Shown here one piece after another: positions 8,501 to 14,550 of a stretch of DNA of 17,069 nt; position 1 is the first letter of the stretch; each line of letters starts with the position of its first letter. This stretch comes from Polyangiaceae bacterium. GTDB lineage: Bacteria; Myxococcota; Polyangia; Polyangiales; Polyangiaceae. The DNA lies in assembly GCA_025936205.1 (NCBI GenBank), contig JAICTU010000166.1, positions 1-17,069 of the forward strand. The letters run 5' to 3'. The translations under genes and the position numbers were made by a program. Below the pieces are notes generated by a model. The model did no database searches, was not told where the DNA came from, and was given only the letters and a program-made list of their open reading frames with translations.

Positions 8501-8741
8501 CGTCCTGGCCAGCTTCTTCCGGCAGAACCCCACGCTGGAGGTCCAGGATGCGTGCGCACTCGATGCCATGATCGGTCACGCGGTGCGGCTCGCGTACCTG
8601 CAGCACCGGCCCGATCGCGAGCCCGCCTACAACGATTTCAAGGCGGATGCCTGGACGGCGTTTTACGCGAGCTCACCGGAGCGGACGTCGGTGTTCCTGG
8701 TGGCGGCGCTGCGCCGGCTGTTGACGCTGGACTCCGACTGA
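5556..8741 (+). CDS. Full-length phosphorylase kinase alpha/beta-like protein with GH15-type N-terminal domain
   Basis: The 1061 residues read as a bacterial counterpart of the regulatory alpha/beta subunits of eukaryotic glycogen phosphorylase kinase. The N-terminal (alpha/alpha)6 GH15 glucoamylase-like domain spans about 1-430: [10 protein letters not shown] (26-35), [21 protein letters not shown] (46-66), [12 protein letters not shown] (184-195), [14 protein letters not shown] (201-214), KRFLRDG (296-302), ESEWPLFF (327-334), DPLQRR (425-430). A middle region follows, and a C-terminal part (about 880-1061) carries [30 protein letters not shown] and VQDACALD, matching conserved stretches I remember in PHKA/PHKB. 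Glu187 sits where GH15 enzymes have a catalytic acid, so hydrolase activity is possible; alpha-glucan binding is the alternative. There is no signal peptide, so it is probably cytoplasmic. An in-frame TGA immediately before the ATG fixes the earliest start; AGAGG lies 3 nt upstream. No catalytic gamma-type kinase or CAAX end is seen. Confidence 0.93.
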   Translation: [1061 protein letters not shown]

Positions 8742-8754
8742 CGGCGCGTGCTGC

Positions 8755-9165
8755 TCACGGCTCCTCGGGCTCAGCCTGTGCTCCGGGCTCGGGCTCCGGC
8801 GCGCAGGGACGCACGCGCACGCTCTTGAAGCGGCGCAGCTGCACCTGACCTGCCGGCGCGCCCTGGGCTTTGCGGATGTCGGACACCAGGCAGTAGTGCA
8901 CTTCCGCGGAAGCGGCGTTGCGCGCCTTGGAGAACCAGGCAGCATGGCTCGCGGCTCGCTCGACCACGGACTTCGGCAGCGGCAGCTTGTCGGGATTGCG
9001 GATCACCACGTGGCTGTCCGGTGTTCCACCGGCCACATGCAGCCAGGCGTCGCTCTGCGCGGCGACACGGAAGCTCAGATGGTCGTTCTCCTGCGCGCCG
9101 CGACCGATCAGGATCTCGAAGCCTTCGAACACGACCACTCGGTAGGGGCGTCCTTTGCTCGCCAT
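8755..9165 (-). CDS. Stand-alone NFACT-R (DUF814) RNA-binding domain protein
   Basis: The 136-residue product is almost entirely an NFACT-R domain: FEGFEILIGRGAQENDHLSF near residues 13-32, DAWLHVAGGTPDSHVVIRNP near 39-58, and GAPAGQVQLRRFKSVRVRP near the C-terminus. In RqcH/Rqc2/Tae2 this domain sits at the C-terminal end and helps bind tRNA on the obstructed large ribosomal subunit during C-terminal tailing. Here the NFACT-N, helix-hairpin-helix and coiled-coil parts are all missing, so it cannot be a complete RqcH. Single-domain DUF814 proteins exist in many bacteria, and their role is not well established. A Pro/Glu-rich tail ends the protein. The ATG at 9165 has TAGGGG about 9 nt upstream. 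It converges on the phosphorylase-kinase-like gene with only 13 bp between stop codons. Confidence 0.88.
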   Translation of the reverse strand: MASKGRPYRVVVFEGFEILIGRGAQENDHLSFRVAAQSDAWLHVAGGTPDSHVVIRNPDKLPLPKSVVERAASHAAWFSKARNAASAEVHYCLVSDIRKAQGAPAGQVQLRRFKSVRVRPCAPEPEPGAQAEPEEP

Positions 9166-9459
9166 TGCCGGATGCCCCTACCATGAGCAAGTCCGAACGC
9201 GCTGCAATGCTGGAACCGTTTCCTGGCGCCGCGCGAAAATTGCTCGATTACTGCGCGGTGGCACGCAAACAGCATGAATTGCCGAAAAGCGCGGCAGCCT
9301 CGGATGGAAACTTAGCGTAACGCGAAGAAAACGCCGCTTTGTGAGCGCCGCACCTTTGCGGAGCTGCGCGCGATTGGTACCATGGAGTCAGCTCCGTGCG
9401 GTCGCGGAGGGAAAGGTAGTACTACATTGGGTTACATGTGGTATCGTGCCGGGGCCGTC

Positions 9460-10182
9460 ATGGGCAGGGGGAAGGGCGCCATCGCGCTGCGGCTCGCCGC
9501 AGCCAGTCTCCCCGCAGCCAGTCTCCCCGCAGCCAGTCTGGTCGCGTGCATGCTCGCGTGCGGGGATGACCCGTCTCCGGCGTCGACGGCGGCCACCACA
9601 TCATCGGAGCCCGAGCAGCCCAACGGGGTGCCTGCCGATCCCGCGCAGGCACCGGATGAAGCGGCATCCCAGCCCGGGAGCAAGGCGGCCTTTCGTCTCT
9701 CGATCGACGGCTGGGCGGAGGAGCTCGGCGCCAAGGCGCAACTGAACGTGACCGAAGGACAGCGCGCGGTGCGTCTGGAGATCACGGGCACGGGCGAGGT
9801 CGACGTGCTTTTCCTCGATCTGGATTTCGATGGCGTCGAGGGCAGCATGGGTCTGCACCAGGTCGAGCTGGGGCTGCCGGGCGACGCGACCGACTCGGCG
9901 ATCGCCAGCCTCGGCGGGCAGACGTATCACTCGCAATCGGGCTCCATGGACGTGACGCTGTCGGCGGACGGCAACATCCAGGGCAGCTTTGACGTCGGAT
10001 TGGCGCTCGATCCGGACTTCGCGCCCGATGAGCCGATCAAGTTCGAGCTCAGTGACCAAGTGCGTCCCTTGAGCGGCGACTTCTCCGGCACCTGGAGCTT
10101 GTTTTGCCAGTCGCATCTGCCCGGCCACAGCGGCTCGTTCATGAAGGGCGGCGACTACTGCGACGGCGTCAGCTTCAAGTAG
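9460..10182 (+). CDS. Secreted lipoprotein of unknown function
   Basis: From ATG 9460 the product is 240 residues. It has a basic start (MGRGKGAIALR), a long Ala/Leu/Ser hydrophobic stretch and two possible lipobox cysteines, LVAC and MLAC, four residues apart and followed by GDDPS. A Ser/Pro/Glu/Ala-rich linker leads to a beta-rich domain (AFRLSIDGWAEELG... to the end). Two late cysteines (LFCQ and YCDG) could form a disulfide. The family is not recognised; such lipoproteins are common in myxobacteria. The start is uncertain: the same frame also has ATG at 9436, TTG at 9427 (behind AAAGG) and ATG at 9382. I chose 9460 because it gives the best signal peptide. The 15-bp tandem repeat described separately lies in the signal peptide. 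A hairpin follows the stop codon. Confidence 0.75.
   Translation: MGRGKGAIALRLAAASLPAASLPAASLVACMLACGDDPSPASTAATTSSEPEQPNGVPADPAQAPDEAASQPGSKAAFRLSIDGWAEELGAKAQLNVTEGQRAVRLEITGTGEVDVLFLDLDFDGVEGSMGLHQVELGLPGDATDSAIASLGGQTYHSQSGSMDVTLSADGNIQGSFDVGLALDPDFAPDEPIKFELSDQVRPLSGDFSGTWSLFCQSHLPGHSGSFMKGGDYCDGVSFK
9497..9539 (+). repeat. 15-bp tandem repeat (2.9 copies) inside lipoprotein signal peptide
   Basis: The unit CCGCAGCCAGTCTCC occurs at 9497-9511 and 9512-9526, with a 13-nt partial copy at 9527-9539, without mismatch. Because 15 is a multiple of 3 it stays in frame and encodes AASLP-AASLP-AASL. Copy-number change would lengthen or shorten the hydrophobic core of the signal peptide. Confidence 0.9.
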
Positions 10183-10208
10183 GCGAGTACCTCGTACTCC
10201 AAGTTCGT

Positions 10209-10240
10209 GCCGTGCCCCGCTGCGCTGTGAAGGGCACGGC
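10209..10240 (+). terminator. Hairpin downstream of the lipoprotein gene
   Basis: GCCGTGCCC (10209-10217) pairs perfectly with GGGCACGGC (10232-10240), a 9-bp stem with a 14-nt loop, starting 27 bp after the lipoprotein stop codon. There is no T-run, so it is a probable but non-canonical terminator. Confidence 0.5.
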
Positions 10241-10288
10241 GAAACCCGGCACATGGGGCACTCTGCACTCGGTACTTCTGCTTCATTT

Positions 10289-10320
10289 GTAGAAACCCGG
10301 CGAGGACTTCGGGTTTCTAC
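10289..10320. terminator. Perfect 11-bp inverted repeat between convergent genes
   Basis: GTAGAAACCCG (10289-10299) and CGGGTTTCTAC (10310-10320) form an 11-bp stem with a 10-nt loop, 2 bp beyond the stop codon of the sugar dehydrogenase gene (minus) and about 107 bp after the lipoprotein stop (plus). Its position suggests a bidirectional terminator or mRNA 3'-end stabiliser. No long T-tract follows on either strand. Confidence 0.6.
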
Positions 10321-10322
10321 GA

Positions 10323-11816
10323 CTAGCGCGGCGGCCCGTACTCGATGCGCGTCAGCTGCGCTGCGGGATTGATCTGATAGTAGCCGTCGCCGTACTCGAG
10401 CGCGTACAGAGCGCCGTCGGGGCCAAACTCCAGATCCATGGGGTTGTCGAGCGTGAAGGGCAGGCGCTCCATGCTCTCGATCGCGCCGCTCGCGCTCAGA
10501 TGAAAGGCGATCAGGAGGTCGCGAGTCCACTCGTAGAAGAGCGGCAAGCCTGCGTACTGCTCCGGCCATTGCACGGCCGAAGCAGAATCCGCCGAGAACA
10601 CGTAGGCGGGCCCTGCCATGGGCCCGACCCCGCCGGCCCCGAGCGCGGGCCAAGCGGGCACGACGCCGTACGAGTATGCTAGCTCCGGCTCCAGCACCGG
10701 AGGCAGCTCCACCAGCCCGGTATTGTGCGACGAGTGATTCACCGGGTGCTGACAATCGAATGCCGCTCCCGACGCGCCGCTGGCGAAGTCGTAGGCGACG
10801 TAGGGCAGCTCCGGAGTGGCGCAGTAGGGCCAGCCGTAGTTACCGGGCTGCCGCACCACCAGCCATTTGCCCGTGCCCGCGGGGCCGCGCAGCGGGTTGG
10901 CAGCGGTCGCGTCCGGCGAATAGTCCGCGAGATAGAGCACGCCGGTATCGCGGTTCACCGCGAACCGGAACGGATTGCGCAGCCCCATCAGGTAGATCTC
11001 GGGGCGCGTCTGCGGCGTGCCGGGTGGGAACAGGTTGCCCTGGGGGATCGAGTAGCTCCCGTCGGGCTCGACGTGGATGCGCAGCAACTTGCCGCGCAAG
11101 TCGTTGGTGTTGGCGGCGCTGCGTTGTGAATCGAAGCCCGGGTTGCGCCCGGGGCTCTCGTCGAGCGGGGCAAAGCCGCCGGACGCGAAGGGGTTCGAGT
11201 CGTCGCCGGTCGACAGGTAGAGGTTGCCCGCGGCATCGAAGTCGATCTGCCCGCCCACGTGGCAGCACAGCCCGCGATCGACCGCCACTTCGAGCAGTAC
11301 TTGCTCGCTGCTCAGATCCAGAGCCGGCGCCTCGAAGCGAAATCGCGAGAGCCGTAGCGCGCCGCGAAATTGCCCCCAGTCGGCGGAGGTCCCGGTCTCG
11401 GGCGCGTCGCCCGCCGGCGTGTCGAGCGGCGGCGAGTAATAGAGATACACCCAGTGGTTGTTCTCGAAGTCCGGATCGAGAGCCAAGCCCTGAAGGCCCT
11501 CCTCGTCGTGGGTATAAACGTCGAAGCGCGCGGCCTCGAGCTTTTCCCCTTCGGGGGAGAGCCACCACAGCTGCCCGAGCCGGCTCGCGTAGAGCACGCT
11601 GGCGTCGGGCAAGACCGCCAGGCTCATCGGCTCGCCTGGCTCCGGATCCAGGACCACCTTGCGAAATGTCTTCTCCTCGCCCGGCCCGCTCGAGGCCTCA
11701 CCTTCGCCAGGGGGCTGCAGGATCGTCACGTGATTCTCGTCGCAGCCTGCGCCCGCCGCGACGAGCACCGCCAGGACACTCGCGCGACCCGCGGGTTGCC
11801 AGCGCAGCGCTTTCAT
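10323..11816 (-). CDS. PQQ-type glucose/sorbosone dehydrogenase family lipoprotein
   Basis: The 497-residue protein belongs to the GSDH six-bladed propeller family. Visible family stretches are EEGLQGLALDPDF (105-117), CCHVGGQIDF (184-193, with the likely catalytic His186), GNLYLSTGDDSNPF (197-210), LRGKLLRI, YLMGLRNPFRFAVNRDTG, GNYGWPYC and a final FGPDGALYALEYG. Soluble members oxidise sugars using PQQ and calcium and pass electrons to an acceptor; the substrate here is unknown. The N-terminus is a lipoprotein signal (LAVLVAAGAGC, Cys25, then DENH), so it should be anchored in the envelope. The GWPYC and FDCQHPVN stretches resemble the secreted dehydrogenases often annotated alongside ThuA or PKD domains. 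It is the last gene of the operon: its ATG overlaps the stop of the outer-membrane-protein gene (ATGA), with GGGGG just upstream. Confidence 0.88.
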   Translation of the reverse strand: MKALRWQPAGRASVLAVLVAAGAGCDENHVTILQPPGEGEASSGPGEEKTFRKVVLDPEPGEPMSLAVLPDASVLYASRLGQLWWLSPEGEKLEAARFDVYTHDEEGLQGLALDPDFENNHWVYLYYSPPLDTPAGDAPETGTSADWGQFRGALRLSRFRFEAPALDLSSEQVLLEVAVDRGLCCHVGGQIDFDAAGNLYLSTGDDSNPFASGGFAPLDESPGRNPGFDSQRSAANTNDLRGKLLRIHVEPDGSYSIPQGNLFPPGTPQTRPEIYLMGLRNPFRFAVNRDTGVLYLADYSPDATAANPLRGPAGTGKWLVVRQPGNYGWPYCATPELPYVAYDFASGASGAAFDCQHPVNHSSHNTGLVELPPVLEPELAYSYGVVPAWPALGAGGVGPMAGPAYVFSADSASAVQWPEQYAGLPLFYEWTRDLLIAFHLSASGAIESMERLPFTLDNPMDLEFGPDGALYALEYGDGYYQINPAAQLTRIEYGPPR

Positions 11817-12481
11817 GGACCCCCGTAGAAGACGCTGCGCAGCCCGAGCACGAGCGTGTGGGCGCTCATGCTGTCGGAGAACTGATGCGAGTATTCGATC
11901 TGGGGCCCGAACGAGAGCTGCCAGAAGCGCCAGGGCTCGTAGAACGCGCCCAGGCCGACCGCCGAGGTGCCGGCACCTTCGGCGACCTTCTCCTTGCCAC
12001 GATGGATCGTGTATCCGCCCGTGCCCGCCGTGAACAGCACGCCCAGATCCTGAAAGCGCCCACCGCGATAGAACAGCGGGAAGGCCTCGATCCGCACCGT
12101 GAAGGCGCCGCCCGATCCGCGCAGGCCGTTGCTCTCGCTGCCGCCGCCAAACGCGCCGACGCCGACCGTGAGCCAGTCGGCGAGCGCCCCACCCAGCCAG
12201 AAGGCGCCGCCCAGGGCGACTCCGAGGCCCATGTTCGCCTCGTATTGCGGCACGTCGATCTTCGCCACGTCGTTGGGGTAACCCCGCGCACTGCTGGTCA
12301 GGAGTCCACCGGCGATCCCGAGCACGAGGCCCGAGCGGCGCTGGGGGGGCGGCGGCTCTGACGCCTGCCGCTCCGGCTGCGAGGCGCTGGAGGGAGCCTC
12401 GTCAGCTGCGTGCACCAGCGGCGCGCGTGCCAGGAGCCCGCTGCAGGCCAGTGCCCATCCGGGCAAGCACCAACGACGCAT
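11813..12481 (-). CDS. Small outer-membrane beta-barrel-like protein
   Basis: The 222-residue product has an N-terminal signal peptide (MRRW..., probable cleavage after VHA at residue 25) and a short Pro/Gln/Ser-rich linker. The remainder, about 170 residues, consists of amphipathic Gly/aromatic-rich strands such as GLVLGIAGGLL, MGLGVALGGAFWLGG, FTVRIEAFPLFYRGG and LSFGPQIEYSHQF, ending in LRSVFYGGP. This is typical of an 8-stranded outer-membrane barrel (OmpA/OmpW-like fold). No specific family is recognised. Its ATG shares one nucleotide with the stop of the pseudouridine synthase gene (TGATG), and its own stop overlaps the dehydrogenase start by 4 nt, so all are translated from one mRNA. 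It may help localise or assist the envelope dehydrogenase, but that is inferred from position only. Confidence 0.75.
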   Translation of the reverse strand: MRRWCLPGWALACSGLLARAPLVHAADEAPSSASQPERQASEPPPPQRRSGLVLGIAGGLLTSSARGYPNDVAKIDVPQYEANMGLGVALGGAFWLGGALADWLTVGVGAFGGGSESNGLRGSGGAFTVRIEAFPLFYRGGRFQDLGVLFTAGTGGYTIHRGKEKVAEGAGTSAVGLGAFYEPWRFWQLSFGPQIEYSHQFSDSMSAHTLVLGLRSVFYGGP

Positions 12482-13452
12482 CAGCGCTCGTTGTACGGAG
12501 CCGCAGGCCGCCCTGCAAGCGCCGCGCGCTCGCGACTGACCCAGCTCTCGAAGTCGGGGGGCAGGGGGTCGTCAAAGGAGAGCCGCTGCTGGCGCTGCGC
12601 CGGGTGGGAGAAGCTCAGATGGCTGGCATGCAGCAAGGTCCGCGGACACTCGATGGGCGGCCCCTGGTAACCGCGCCCGTACACGGAGTCGCCCACGATG
12701 GGGTGGCCGATCTCTGCCAGATGGATGCGGATCTGGTGTGTGCGCCCCGTCTCCAGCCGGCACTGCACGACCGTACAACGGCGCAGCTGCTCGCGCGCCG
12801 TCACGTGCGTGACGCTGTGCACACCCCGGTTTGGGTCGCTGGTGACGCCCCGTAGCCCATCGCCTCGATTGCGGATCAGCCGGAACACCAGCGTTGCGTC
12901 GTGCACCACCCCGTGCGCGACCGCCGTGTAGAAACGCCCGGTGGTGTGTGCGCGAAATTGGTCCTTCAGCTCGGCCTGGGCCGCGCGATTGCGCGCGAAC
13001 ACCATCACGCCGCTCGTCACTTTGTCGAGCCGGTGCACCACCTCCAGCGGGGGGCAAGGCTTCCGCTCCTGCTCGCTCAGCCAGACGCGCAGCTGCTCTT
13101 GCAAGCTCGTCGGCTCGTCTTCGTGAACGACCGAGCTGATGCCGGCGGGCTTGCGCACCACCACCACGTGCCGGTCGCAGAACAAGATCTGCTCCAGCGC
13201 GCCGGGCCCGCCCGGCTTGGGCTTGGGCGTGGTCATGCGGATCTGAATCTGCGAGCCCGGCGCCACCATGGCCCGCGGCTCGCTGGCGGCCTTGGACCCG
13301 ACGGAGACCTTGCCCGTGCTGATCAGTCGCCGGATGGCATTCCAGCTCGCCTCGGGATAGCGGGCGCGCAGCACCTGCTCGAGCGGCGTTACAGCGCTCA
13401 GCTCGGCCTGAAACGCCTCCGATCGGAACTCGAACGCCATGGCGGGGCTCAT
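12481..13452 (-). CDS. RluA-family RNA pseudouridine synthase
   Basis: The 323-residue protein has an S4-like RNA-binding domain at about residues 22-75 (LEQVLRARYPEASWNAIRRL, ISTGKVSV) followed by the RluA catalytic domain. EVVHRLDKVTSGVMVFA (137-153) contains the catalytic Asp143 of the HRLD motif; RLETGRTHQIRIHLAEIGHP (232-251) and IVGDSVYG (252-259) are the other conserved family motifs. It isomerises uridine to pseudouridine in rRNA or tRNA, as RluC/RluD/RluA do; the target base cannot be assigned. The ATG at 13452 lies 1 bp after the stop of the regulator gene (TGATATG), and a second ATG four codons later is an alternative. All key residues seem intact. Placement in an operon with envelope proteins is unusual for this housekeeping function. 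Confidence 0.92.
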   Translation of the reverse strand: MSPAMAFEFRSEAFQAELSAVTPLEQVLRARYPEASWNAIRRLISTGKVSVGSKAASEPRAMVAPGSQIQIRMTTPKPKPGGPGALEQILFCDRHVVVVRKPAGISSVVHEDEPTSLQEQLRVWLSEQERKPCPPLEVVHRLDKVTSGVMVFARNRAAQAELKDQFRAHTTGRFYTAVAHGVVHDATLVFRLIRNRGDGLRGVTSDPNRGVHSVTHVTAREQLRRCTVVQCRLETGRTHQIRIHLAEIGHPIVGDSVYGRGYQGPPIECPRTLLHASHLSFSHPAQRQQRLSFDDPLPPDFESWVSRERAALAGRPAAPYNER

Positions 13453-13453
13453 A

Positions 13454-14440
13454 TCACGATCCGCCGCCGCTCAGGGCCAGCAGTTGCGCGGCGTACAGCA
13501 CCACGCACTCGGACGGCGTCGACTCGGCGATGATGCTCACGATCTGCCGGTAGTGGGCACGCTGCAGCTGCTCGATGCGCTCCAGATCGGCGCGCGAGAC
13601 GCTGCTCAGATTGTAGGAGAGCATGCCCGGTGCCCCCGCGCGCAAGCGCTCCACGCCGACGGCGGCCCAGCCGGCGCGCAGCTCGCGAGCGCGATCGGGC
13701 TCGCTGCGCGTGTCGACCAGCTGCAGCTGCGCGGGCCGGTAGTGCTGGCCTTGCCAGCGGATCTGCCCGGAGCCCTCCAGCGCCTCCAGGCTGGCCTGCT
13801 CGAGCTGCGGCGTGATGCCGAGCCTGCGCGCCAACCAGCCGGGCTCGTGGCGCGGCAGCGCGAGATAGTCCTGCAGCTCGAGCGCGCGCAGGACGGCGTG
13901 CGACCAGGGCTGGCCATAGGCGGCCTCCCGGGCCGCCTGCAAGCCTCGCCAGGCGCTGCGCGCGCTCGGCAGCTGCTCCGGATCCGTAAACGCCGCCACG
14001 AAGTCGAGCAGGCGCTGGCTGGTGACCTCCACCAGCGCGAGAAACTCGGGGAGCGTGGGGTCGGCGCGCCCCCGCAGCCAGCGCGTGACCGCAAAGCGGC
14101 TGAAGCCGCTCCTGCGCGCCAGCTCGATGCGCTTGGCTCCTCCGCGCAGATCGTCGAGCAAGCGCGCGACACCCTGCACGGAACAGACGTCGACCTGCGC
14201 GAGCCAGGGCGGCGTGGAACGATAGAAGCGCGCCAGGCTCGCCCGCACGTCTCCGCCGAGCAACTGCACCAGGCGCAGCGTGGCGCTGGCGGACGGGAAA
14301 CAGCGCCCGGACTCCCAGCGATAGGAGATGTTGCTGCGATAGCCCAGGCGGCGGCTGAGGGCGACCTGCGAGCGGCGCCCGCGCAGCGCCCGCAGCCACT
14401 CCGCCGCCAGGCGTTTCGGGTCGACGGTGCGCTGAGGCAT
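13454..14440 (-). CDS. DUF4423/TIGR02147-type transcriptional regulator with two helix-turn-helix-like regions
   Basis: From ATG 14440 the product is 328 residues. Residues about 10-62 form an Xre-like helix-turn-helix (VALSRRLGYRSNISYRWESG). A second helix-turn-helix-like segment at about 101-125 (IELARRSGFSRFAVTRWLRG) follows. Residues about 175-328 match the DUF4423 pattern (WLARRLGITPQLEQASLEAL, then a long helical end), the family found as TIGR02147 in Myxococcota and Fibrobacteres. It probably binds DNA; its signal is unknown. ATGs at 14455 and 14476 are possible upstream starts, but residue 1 at 14440 starts just before the conserved domain. It heads the four-gene operon, and the pseudouridine synthase gene follows after 1 bp. 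A pair of inverted 9-bp elements lies just upstream and suggests autoregulation, an inference only. Confidence 0.8.
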   Translation of the reverse strand: MPQRTVDPKRLAAEWLRALRGRRSQVALSRRLGYRSNISYRWESGRCFPSASATLRLVQLLGGDVRASLARFYRSTPPWLAQVDVCSVQGVARLLDDLRGGAKRIELARRSGFSRFAVTRWLRGRADPTLPEFLALVEVTSQRLLDFVAAFTDPEQLPSARSAWRGLQAAREAAYGQPWSHAVLRALELQDYLALPRHEPGWLARRLGITPQLEQASLEALEGSGQIRWQGQHYRPAQLQLVDTRSEPDRARELRAGWAAVGVERLRAGAPGMLSYNLSSVSRADLERIEQLQRAHYRQIVSIIAESTPSECVVLYAAQLLALSGGGS

Positions 14441-14445
14441 GCTCG

Positions 14446-14511
14446 GAGTATGCATTAAACGCACGTAGATGGGCACACGGCGCCCAGGGAAAGTGCAGCT
14501 GGTGCATACTC
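14446..14511. promoter_or_regulatory. Inverted 9-bp element pair in divergent promoter region (candidate operator)
   Basis: GAGTATGCA (14446-14454) and its exact reverse complement TGCATACTC (14503-14511) flank a 48-bp spacer between the regulator operon and the divergent lipoprotein/membrane-protein pair. The left arm also contains the palindrome ATGCAT and adjoins TTTAAT (minus strand, 14455-14460), a possible -10. The arrangement suits a two-site operator for the neighbouring regulator. No convincing -35 was found. Confidence 0.45.
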
Positions 14512-14550
14512 GGGATTGGACAGGCCGGTCGCGGCGTGGGACGCCAAGGC

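Noticed and set aside
6735..8606. 623-codon open frame on the minus strand opposite the phosphorylase-kinase-like gene
   Set aside because: The opposite strand has clear family motifs throughout. The antisense translation is His/Gln/Arg/Leu-rich without domains, as expected for a GC-rich antisense shadow.
9183..9320. 45-codon plus-strand frame beginning ATGAGCAAGTCC
   Set aside because: There is no Shine-Dalgarno, no recognisable feature and no coupling to a neighbour. It lies in the space between the NFACT-R and lipoprotein genes and is not supported beyond being open.
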